Assembly (NCBI GenBank): GCA_018818065.1
Contig: JAHISV010000007.1
Location: 124,001-188,000, forward strand
DNA: 64,000 bases
Source: Bacteroidota bacterium
GTDB lineage: Bacteria; Bacteroidota; Ignavibacteria; Ignavibacteriales; Melioribacteraceae
Direction: 5' to 3'
Position numbers and translations under genes: made by a program. This document shows positions 18,156 through 25,581 of this stretch, one piece after another; position 1 is the stretch's first letter; every line of letters starts with the position of its first letter. The notes beneath the pieces were generated by a model. That model was not told where the DNA came from, searched no databases, and saw only the letters and a list, made by a program, of their open reading frames with translations.

Positions 18156-18734
18156 TTAGCTTGATTTAATTGCACGACTGGTGCGAATCTTTAACTCACT
18201 CTGAGTCTCAGGATTTTTACCCTTCTTCCCTTCATAGAATTTTTTAATCTTTTCAAAATCAGCCTCAATGTCACCCGTCGGATGGACAATACCGGCAATT
18301 CCCATTGTTTTCTTACTGTAATCAGCAAAGGCTAGCACTATCGGCACTTTTGCTTCATTAGCAATATAGTAGAATCCGGGCATCCAGTAGTCTGTTTTCG
18401 AGCGCGTACCTTCCGGGGCTATGGCTATAACAAGGCTTTCACTCCGGGCATATATGGCAGCCATATCTTTCAGGAATCCTGTCGGTGATCTTCTGTTCAA
18501 GGGAATTCCGCCAATCCACTTGAATATGTATTTCAAGGGACCTTTGAAGAGAGATTCCTTTGCCACCCAGTTAAATCTTAACCCAAGCGCCGAGAAACAG
18601 AGCAAGGCAACGGGAAAATCCCAATTACTTGTGTGAGGCACACCAATGGCTACAAACTTCTTTTCCTGAGGTGGATTACCAATTAACTTCCAGCCAATAA
18701 CTTTTAAGATAGTTCTTGAGAAAAATTTTAACAC
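18156..18734 (-). CDS. PlsC-like 1-acyl-glycerol-3-phosphate acyltransferase
   Basis: An about 192-residue membrane-associated acyltransferase. PHTSNWDF is the Hx4D catalytic motif (near residue 34), FKWIGGIPLNR binds glycerol phosphate, and APEGTRSK is the EGTR motif. It transfers acyl chains to lysophosphatidate or a related lipid. GTG at 18734 is preferred because GGAGAG lies 5-6 bases before it; the frame extends upstream to a TTG at 18797 without such a site. The upstream side is the boundary of the 18.85-29.15 kb island. Confidence 0.85.
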   Translation of the reverse strand: MLKFFSRTILKVIGWKLIGNPPQEKKFVAIGVPHTSNWDFPVALLCFSALGLRFNWVAKESLFKGPLKYIFKWIGGIPLNRRSPTGFLKDMAAIYARSESLVIAIAPEGTRSKTDYWMPGFYYIANEAKVPIVLAFADYSKKTMGIAGIVHPTGDIEADFEKIKKFYEGKKGKNPETQSELKIRTSRAIKSS

Positions 18735-18797
18735 AGAACTCTCCACATATTGTTTCTTGATAAATAATAAATAATCACTCCATCCACAAGTGAACAA

Positions 18798-19108
18798 AAT
18801 ATGTAAACTTTATAACTTCACCGGCTCAAAAAAAATCCCGGACAAAGCCGGGATTGTGTACGATGCGGAATTTTTTTAATTAATATACCCAATGGAATCA
18901 TGGCTACAAATATGAAAAGTTTTTTCACGAACCTCAACATCAGTGAAAATTGTTTATATTAAGATTATTTCAATTAAAGTTGAGTGTATGAGTAGTGGCA
19001 GATTACTGATTTTATTCCAGTCAAGCTACACGAATATTTAAACTGGCAACAACTCTTGAATTAATTAATATACCTACTATTTTTTATATACATTTATAAC
19101 ATCCAGTT
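18798..19108. repeat. Left boundary repeat (copy A) of the 18.85-29.15 kb island
   Basis: This gene-free stretch holds the terminator at 18834-18855, then GTGTACGAT (18857-18865). About 120 bases later comes a block starting at 18986 whose GCAGATT...CAGTCAAGCTAC..CAACAACTCTTGAATT pattern recurs at 22986-23055. The right side of the hairpin thus matches copy B, but its left side does not, as expected for a junction with the host backbone. Confidence 0.65.
18834..18855 (-). terminator. Intrinsic terminator, exact duplicate of 29148-29169
   Basis: An 8-bp stem (AATCCCGG / CCGGGATT) encloses a 6-base loop. On the minus strand it is followed by eight Ts, so it terminates transcripts from the DUF262 side before plsC. 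The same 22 bases occur behind the S9 peptidase gene. Confidence 0.85.
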
Positions 19109-21460
19109 TTAATTGTCGTCTTTAATCTTTTCAAATTCAGTAGAGCATTTTTTATTAAGTTTATCAATAAATTCATTGAAATATTCTGCATCCATTTCTT
19201 TGCTTTCAATATTTCTCAAATCACCTAATAATTCGTGAACACTTTCAAGAATCCCATCTTTTTCATTTTCTAAGTCAAAGATATCACAGTCTATTGTATT
19301 AAGAACTAGCCATAAAACATAAAAATCTTGAAATGATTTTCTAAACCCCTTTGAATCCTTAAGATTAAAGAACTCAGTTAAAGAATTTTTGTCTAAATCA
19401 GAGGAAATCATTTCCCCAAACAATGAAATTAAATTGTCTGTCACAGCAAGATTGTCTAGAAAACTTTCTTTTAAAATAACGTTATCTTCAAACTTATTCA
19501 AAAAGTCAGTAAGTGCAGTTTTATTCTTTAGACGACATGTAACTCTATCAATTCTCTTAAAAAGTCCTAATACTTTTTCGATATTAGAAATAGCTATGCT
19601 GTACGAAACATAAGTAAGAATGGTGATTAATTCTTCATTCTCCATTCTGTCATTTCTATTTTCTTCTATATCTGTATACTCCTTAAAGAAAAACCAATTA
19701 TTGTATTTTTTTGTAATTTCTTTAATTTTCTCAATGACCTCCTTCAAAACAGTAGAGTTCCACATCTCAAAAGTATTTTGCTTAATTGGATATGGTTTTT
19801 GATTAAGTCTAATAAATAAGTCTGTAGGCTCAAATTCTGAATTAAGAGACTGCTCAATAATTATTTCATCAATATCAAAATCTAATATCTTATCTTGTTC
19901 ATTATTTGTTAGTGAGTGATAATTCTTACCATTAAGAGTAGTAAGTATTTTCAATCCTTTTAACTTAAAGCTATTGTTTTTTGAATAGACTAATACATTA
20001 TTTTCATTTCTATATTCTTTCCCTGTAAATCCAATTATTGACAATAATCTTTGTTGTCCATCTATTATTTCTTTTACACCATTTATTCGCTTGTAAACAA
20101 AAATAGGAGGTAAATAAACACCCAATAAAATACTTTCGATAATAGATGATGCTTTTAGAATAGAAACCTTTTCTTGCCTCTGATAAGAAGGTCTCAGTAA
20201 ATATTTAGTTGAGATAACATCAGAAAGAACTTCCTCTACAGGCTTCGACAAAGGATTTGGCTTGTTTATCCTTAAGCCTTCAAGCTGCTCCATTACATTT
20301 TTAGCTTGAACATCACTTTGTTTTAATTCTTTAATTTCTTTATTGAAATCATTGTTTCTAATATATATATCAAATTTCTCATCATAAAACTTTGAAAAGG
20401 CATCTGCAGTATCCTGAAATCTATCAAGTATGTTTTTATAGTAAAACGAGTTATCTTCAGAATATATATTTTGACTTTTTAAATAATGCTCTTTAAGTTT
20501 TTCTATTATTTCTGGATTAATACTAAATAAATATTTGTCTTGCGATAATATACGAATCGCCCAAAATATTGACTCAAAAATAAGTTTGTTCTTAACAAGA
20601 AACTCCTCTCCCTTGAAACTCTCATAGACCTTTGCTAATTCCATAATTTGGTCAGTAAGTGATTTAGATTCAACTTCTAAACTTTCAATATCATTTACAG
20701 TAGTTTCATACAACAGGTCTATTATCTCGTTACGGCCTGAGCTTCTAGCATATTTAGAAATAGGAAACTTATTTAGAATATAAAGCCTACGAAGATAATT
20801 AACCATTTTTCCAGTTAAGCTGGCATCCTCATTATCATTTGGGAAAAAGCAATTTTTTAGACAATTAGAAAAGGCTTTATTTGTAACAAGTTCTTTCTTG
20901 AACTTAAATGATAACTCGTCTTCATCATATTTTGCATTGTCAACTTCTTCAAATGTTAAGGGAGTAATACCTGTGTTATATCTTCTAAAGATTTCCTTCT
21001 TAATTTTATCTTCTATTTGTTGAGAGACCTCGGTGATTATTTCAAACTCGAATATTCGAATGTTAGAATTCCAGAATATATCTTTTGCTTCTTCATCCAG
21101 CTTATTGAAATTGCTTTTGGCCAGTGCTGGTAAGGACATTAACCCTTTTGCTGATAAAGTAAAATCATTTTCCTTAAATTTTCGCAACGTTTCAAATCTT
21201 TGACGGCCATCAATAACTTCTGTTTCTGTAGCTGTTTTAAAAAGAATTATTGGGGGTATTTCAGTACCAACTATTACACTTTCAATAAAGAAAGTCCTTT
21301 TCTCAATGTCCCAAACATAATTTCTCTGATAATAAGGCTTATAATTAATTCTTCTCAAATTCCTGTCACTTAGTAATGTTTTAACAGAAATTGATCTAGT
21401 ATTTATCTTTAATGCACTTTTAAAAACATCAATAAAGTTTTTTTCTAATGTAGTACTCAT
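19109..21460 (-). CDS. Double-DUF262 protein, probable defence effector
   Basis: A 783-residue protein with two tandem DUF262 (ParB/GmrS-like) modules. The first has YYQRNYVW then EIPPIILF and DGRQRFE (Asp84). The second, at about residue 410, has RPSYQRQE, YLPPIFVYK and DGQQRLL (Asp466). DG(Q/R)QR is the nucleotide-hydrolysing motif of the family. Each module is followed by helical sequence; no HNH (DUF1524) nuclease was seen. Single-DUF262 proteins form part of GmrSD-like anti-phage systems, so two in one chain is unusual. The start overlaps the stop of the putAbiC-like gene by four bases (ATGA), so the proteins are made together. Confidence 0.82.
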   Translation of the reverse strand: MSTTLEKNFIDVFKSALKINTRSISVKTLLSDRNLRRINYKPYYQRNYVWDIEKRTFFIESVIVGTEIPPIILFKTATETEVIDGRQRFETLRKFKENDFTLSAKGLMSLPALAKSNFNKLDEEAKDIFWNSNIRIFEFEIITEVSQQIEDKIKKEIFRRYNTGITPLTFEEVDNAKYDEDELSFKFKKELVTNKAFSNCLKNCFFPNDNEDASLTGKMVNYLRRLYILNKFPISKYARSSGRNEIIDLLYETTVNDIESLEVESKSLTDQIMELAKVYESFKGEEFLVKNKLIFESIFWAIRILSQDKYLFSINPEIIEKLKEHYLKSQNIYSEDNSFYYKNILDRFQDTADAFSKFYDEKFDIYIRNNDFNKEIKELKQSDVQAKNVMEQLEGLRINKPNPLSKPVEEVLSDVISTKYLLRPSYQRQEKVSILKASSIIESILLGVYLPPIFVYKRINGVKEIIDGQQRLLSIIGFTGKEYRNENNVLVYSKNNSFKLKGLKILTTLNGKNYHSLTNNEQDKILDFDIDEIIIEQSLNSEFEPTDLFIRLNQKPYPIKQNTFEMWNSTVLKEVIEKIKEITKKYNNWFFFKEYTDIEENRNDRMENEELITILTYVSYSIAISNIEKVLGLFKRIDRVTCRLKNKTALTDFLNKFEDNVILKESFLDNLAVTDNLISLFGEMISSDLDKNSLTEFFNLKDSKGFRKSFQDFYVLWLVLNTIDCDIFDLENEKDGILESVHELLGDLRNIESKEMDAEYFNEFIDKLNKKCSTEFEKIKDDN

Positions 21461-22719
21461 GTATATATACTTCCTATATTTTGTATTATAAATCTATAGT
21501 CAAAGCTATTACTTTGTATTTTCTCAACATATTCAAATTCTATAATATTTTCTTGCGGAAGCCTAAACTTTGAAAAATATAATGCATCATAGATACTCAA
21601 TGAAATGTATTTGTTTAAGAAGTCTTTTGAAATAAATTGCTGTTTCTCTAATTCTTCTTTTTTCAATGTAATTGTTAGTACGAATTTATTGTTTATTTCT
21701 AGAGATAAAGAAGATTGAATTTCAAACAAACGAATTTCCTCACTAATACTAATATCAGTAGTTGATTCAAGATCATTATACTTTGCTAAATTTGATACAG
21801 TTAAATTTATTAAGGAATTTAAGTAGGATGAGATAACAGATTTCTGATAGTTGTCACCTTTAAATCCGTACTCAATTCTGTCTAAAATTGAAAGGTCTTT
21901 GAATAAATCATATTTAATCACAAGGGGTCTTACTTCTGACGCTAAATCAGAATGGTAATTATAGTAAAGTAAAAGAAGTTCGCAGCTTGTTATCTGCGAA
22001 CGAAATATTTTAAAGTATTTCTCCTTTTCAGCCTGTTCTACAACACTAGTCTCAATTAATTTAATCATTTGATAAAAAGTTTTGAAATAGTGAGTCAATT
22101 CTGAATAGTTGTCATAATACAGTTCTATATATTTTTTATTAATAGTATTAAAAATTTCAAAATTAGATATATCCTTAATAACTATGGATTTTAATTTCCC
22201 ATATATCTCATTAAAATAGTTTTTGTGTTCAACTTTACTATTTAATTCTTTGCGAAGATTTATAAAAACATCCAGTAGCGAATAAAAACTGGAATCAAAT
22301 TGTTGTTGTTTTGATATCTCAGTTTGTCTTTTAAACTCTTTAGTTTGTTCATCATATACTTTTCGAGTTTCTTGCATTTCTTTCTTTTGCTCACGAAATT
22401 CTTCTACTTGCTGATTTAGGGCTTCCACTTGGCAATTCAACGCATTCTGACTCACTCCAATTTCTTTCCTTTGTTCTTTAAGAGCCACATAATATAGAAC
22501 TATTCCGGCAAGTGCTAAAATGCTTCCTACTACACCTCCTATGAAATCGCCAAATTGTCCTATCTTAGCTTCGTCAAGTACTGTTGAGAAGCCCCAACTC
22601 CCTAAAATTATAAAGAAAACTATTCCTATTAGTATTGATATCAAACCTGAAACAGCAAGAATCTTCCCAGTCCGTTCTGAGAAAAAGCTATTTGTATTTG
22701 TGTCATTATCTATTTCCAT
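21457..22719 (-). CDS. putAbiC-like phage abortive-infection membrane protein
   Basis: A 420-residue protein with two N-terminal membrane helices (about residues 17-38 and 52-76), a coiled coil (about 80-135, rich in EQ/KE) and a helical C-terminal domain beginning QQQFDSSFYSLLDVF, as in putative AbiC-type abortive-infection proteins. It would anchor a cytoplasmic sensor or effector to the inner membrane. Its stop overlaps the DUF262 start, which makes a two-gene defence operon likely. The assignment rests on architecture and one motif, so it is moderate. Confidence 0.65.
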   Translation of the reverse strand: MEIDNDTNTNSFFSERTGKILAVSGLISILIGIVFFIILGSWGFSTVLDEAKIGQFGDFIGGVVGSILALAGIVLYYVALKEQRKEIGVSQNALNCQVEALNQQVEEFREQKKEMQETRKVYDEQTKEFKRQTEISKQQQFDSSFYSLLDVFINLRKELNSKVEHKNYFNEIYGKLKSIVIKDISNFEIFNTINKKYIELYYDNYSELTHYFKTFYQMIKLIETSVVEQAEKEKYFKIFRSQITSCELLLLYYNYHSDLASEVRPLVIKYDLFKDLSILDRIEYGFKGDNYQKSVISSYLNSLINLTVSNLAKYNDLESTTDISISEEIRLFEIQSSLSLEINNKFVLTITLKKEELEKQQFISKDFLNKYISLSIYDALYFSKFRLPQENIIEFEYVEKIQSNSFDYRFIIQNIGSIYT

Positions 22720-23116
22720 TTTACATGCCTATATCATTATTATTCTGCTACTCGTCCAAACTTACCCATCGTATCCAACAAACACATTTCGTTTATTAGA
22801 TTTCATAAGTTAGATTATTGTTTGTTTATAAGATAATTTAATTGATTAAATATTAGCAAACAAGAAATACATTAAATGTTTAACAAATAGTTTAACATGC
22901 AAAATCATTATATGTGAATTTAAAAAAAGCCCGGATGGTGTACGATACTGAATTTTCTAATTGCCATAAGGTGTTGCGCAATGAATAGTTGCAGATTGCG
23001 GGTTACTTTCTCAGCCAGCTAAATTGAACTTAATACAAGCTACAACCTTTGAATTTACTACCCTTCGGCAACTATTTATGAGCGCATGATATGCGCACGG
23101 CAGTTTATTATCTTCT
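22720..23116. repeat. Internal boundary repeat (copy B) with long imperfect hairpin
   Basis: No gene is seen. Bases 22857-22930 match the left side of copy C (29079-29152: CAAACAAGAAATAC.TTAAATG and TATGTGAAT.TAAAAAA). A broken terminator GCCCGGA follows at 22929, then GTGTACGAT and a block resembling copy A. Arms 22976-22992 and 23068-23085 (GCGCAATGAATAGTTGC / GCAACTATTTATGAGCGC) form a long imperfect inverted repeat around about 75 bases. The stretch therefore carries both flank types and marks the junction of two modules. Confidence 0.65.
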
Positions 23117-24457
23117 CTAAACATGTTTCAGATATCCATAGCTTGTACCTTTTTCGAACATCGATAATAATTTGTCTCTGTGAAATATTGCTTCTTCATA
23201 CGAAATGCTTGTAAAATTATCTAACCAATCTTTTTTTAATTCTTCAATTGGTATTAAATCACAGCTTTTATATTTTCCTTTTAGGTTAGTGCATTCTTTT
23301 ATCATTTCAAAACTTTTACTGCCTGGCATTGGAATCATAACATTTACAAGTCCTTCATCAATTTCAGTCGTCTTCGTCAGATTTTTAATCATCAGTTCAG
23401 TATTGTCAATGCTACTAATGTTCTCGCCAAGCAGCCCAACCATAAAGGAAACTATTATTTTAATATCGTATGAACTTATAAGTTCAACAGCATTAAAAAT
23501 TTGTTCTGCCCTATATCCTTTGTTTGTAAGGCTAAGGCAATTATCATCACCAGATTCAGCACCAAGGAAAAGTTCTTTAGAGTTGACAATTGATAAGTAA
23601 TCAAGTACTTCGTCATCAATGTGATCAGCTCTTGAATAAAACAGAAAACCTATATCTATATCCTTAGGTTTTGCTAGCGCAAATTCTCTTAACCACTTTT
23701 TACTAGCAGCAATTGTATCCGATACGTCCCAGATAAAGTCAATATTATATAGTTCTTTATAACACATGATTTCGTGCCAATATTGTTCAGGGGATTTGGT
23801 TCTCCATCCCTCATGCATGATACCACAATAATTGCAACCTTTTGTCTTGGAGCGCCAACTACAACCCTTTGATGAAAAAATTGCAAAGGGGCGTTTGTAT
23901 GGTTTTAAAGCATTTCTATAAAAATATTTTTCCAAATTGACTAAACCAAAATCCAATATGGGGATTTGATTCATAGGGAATTTGACTATTTTGTTGGTTT
24001 TTATTTGACTATTCAATTGCCTAAAAGTGAGATTATTTATTTTTGAAACTTCAGATCCACTTACAAGCTCATAGAGTGCAATTTCTGCATCACCAACGAT
24101 AACAAAATCAACAAATTTTCTGTTTTTCAATATCAGTTCAGGAAAAGAGGAGGCATAGTGCCCTCCAATAATTACAGTTGCACCCGTTTCTTTTGCAAAT
24201 TCAGCAATATGTAAAGTATTGCTATAACTTAATATCGTTGAGCCAACCGCAACAAATTCCGCATCAATTGATTTCAATATATCATCAAATGATTGGATTT
24301 CACCATCTAATATTTCTATCTCAAATTTTGATGTCTTCGAGTTAATAAAAGTTGCAAGTGATATAAGATTCACCGGAGGGTAAACCCCTGTACGTGGCGA
24401 TTTTGCATAATTGCCAGAGAGAGGCGGATTAATTAATTGTATTTTATTTTTTTTCAT
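23117..24457 (-). CDS. Radical SAM enzyme with B12-binding domain
   Basis: A 446-residue enzyme. Residues 1-150 form a cobalamin-binding Rossmann domain (NPPLSGNYAKSPRTGVYPP; VAVGSTILSYSNT; VIIGGHYAS). The radical SAM barrel follows. Its cluster cysteines are spaced C199-x8-C208-x2-C211 (GCSWRSKTKGCNYCG) instead of CxxxCxxC, a spacing resembling some RiPP C-methyltransferases. Later motifs FLFYSRADHID and FLGAESGDD fit the barrel. It probably methylates or rearranges an unactivated carbon. Its start overlaps the PLP enzyme's stop by four bases. It is the last gene of the four-gene operon. Confidence 0.85.
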   Translation of the reverse strand: MKKNKIQLINPPLSGNYAKSPRTGVYPPVNLISLATFINSKTSKFEIEILDGEIQSFDDILKSIDAEFVAVGSTILSYSNTLHIAEFAKETGATVIIGGHYASSFPELILKNRKFVDFVIVGDAEIALYELVSGSEVSKINNLTFRQLNSQIKTNKIVKFPMNQIPILDFGLVNLEKYFYRNALKPYKRPFAIFSSKGCSWRSKTKGCNYCGIMHEGWRTKSPEQYWHEIMCYKELYNIDFIWDVSDTIAASKKWLREFALAKPKDIDIGFLFYSRADHIDDEVLDYLSIVNSKELFLGAESGDDNCLSLTNKGYRAEQIFNAVELISSYDIKIIVSFMVGLLGENISSIDNTELMIKNLTKTTEIDEGLVNVMIPMPGSKSFEMIKECTNLKGKYKSCDLIPIEELKKDWLDNFTSISYEEAIFHRDKLLSMFEKGTSYGYLKHV

Positions 24458-25572
24458 TTAGAAAAATTCTTTCCCTGGTAAATTGTGCGAAATGGTTCGT
24501 ATATAAAGGTAAGAACGGTTTTACCTCTTTCCGCAAGATATTTTGCAACAGCTAAATTCGCAGCACTTGAATTTCCAATCCTTAATCCATTATTATAACA
24601 CTTAAATGACATTTGCTCCCAATCTTCCTCGTTATATTTAAATACATGGTCAATCTCATTAAAGACCGATTCTTTTAGCAAAGGATTAATCTCGTCATAA
24701 TGAGGACCTAAAACCATATGTGGTAAATCTTTAGGAGGATTTTCAAACCAGTCACAATTGAAAGTTGTTGCTTCCTTTTTATCATCATTGAAATCTTCAA
24801 CTGATTTCTTTTTACTTAATAAGGGACACTTCGAGTGTTCAGGAACAACTATTTTAGGAACATTGTGAAATTTCTTTTTTATTGGAATAGCTTGTCCTTC
24901 AATTGTTGTACCGGCTCCTATTACTGCTACAATATAATCCGGTCTTTCTTTCATTTTTTCAGATATTTCCAAACCAATGAATTGAGTATATTCACCACTA
25001 TACTTTGCATGCCATAAAGGTTGATAATTGCGAAACTTAGGATCTTTTCTGACTAAATCTAATAGATATTTATAAAAATCTCGTTCAATACCCAATTTGA
25101 GGTTTGGGGCTTTAATAAATTCAAGGAGATAATTGCTAGTATCATTCACATAATTAATAAAGTAGTCAGGGAATAACCTTGATATAACATATGCAGCTTT
25201 GCCTTCAAATTTTTTAGCATAGTATGCCAAAGCCAATGCAGAATTTACATTTCCTCCATCAATCCAACAATTGTTAATCACTCCATGTTTGGCAGCTTCA
25301 ATTGTACGTTTTAAAATTAAGGAAGCAACAACAGGTTTCTTAAATCCTGTTATACCATAAGCACTATCCATTCTAACAGCAAGTACTTTCCCTTTTTTTA
25401 ACTCAAGTATTTCTGATAAATCATCGATTTTGGGAGTATCTAACTCAAATATATCCCGAATTTGTAAATCTTTCACTAACACCGAGTGAATATCTTTAGT
25501 CCTTATAATACCCGCCTTGTTGGCATTACTTACTTTTTTTGAAATGATCGGATATAAGTTTTTAAATAGCAT
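24454..25572 (-). CDS. PLP-dependent enzyme, cysteine-synthase/tryptophan-synthase-beta fold
   Basis: A 372-residue fold-type II PLP enzyme. A Lys in GITGFKKPVVAS (78 or 79) is the likely Schiff-base residue. DGGNVNSALALAYY takes the place of the SGNxG phosphate-contacting loop, VIGAGTTIEG the glycine loop, and GNSSAANLAVAKYL the final cofactor segment. Such enzymes perform beta-replacement or elimination on Ser, Thr or Cys derivatives; SbnA-type homologues make unusual amino acids. It lies 9 bases after the AAA+ gene and overlaps the radical SAM gene, so the two enzymes probably act in sequence. Confidence 0.8.
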   Translation of the reverse strand: MLFKNLYPIISKKVSNANKAGIIRTKDIHSVLVKDLQIRDIFELDTPKIDDLSEILELKKGKVLAVRMDSAYGITGFKKPVVASLILKRTIEAAKHGVINNCWIDGGNVNSALALAYYAKKFEGKAAYVISRLFPDYFINYVNDTSNYLLEFIKAPNLKLGIERDFYKYLLDLVRKDPKFRNYQPLWHAKYSGEYTQFIGLEISEKMKERPDYIVAVIGAGTTIEGQAIPIKKKFHNVPKIVVPEHSKCPLLSKKKSVEDFNDDKKEATTFNCDWFENPPKDLPHMVLGPHYDEINPLLKESVFNEIDHVFKYNEEDWEQMSFKCYNNGLRIGNSSAANLAVAKYLAERGKTVLTFIYEPFRTIYQGKNFSK

Positions 25573-25581
25573 ATAATCCTA

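Noticed and set aside
18834..18855. Terminator duplication as simple coincidence of similar hairpins
   Set aside because: Identity over all 22 bases and matching flanks shared with copy B make chance similarity unlikely.
23205..23600. A 131-residue plus-strand frame
   Set aside because: Antisense to the radical SAM/B12 gene, whose motifs continue through this stretch.
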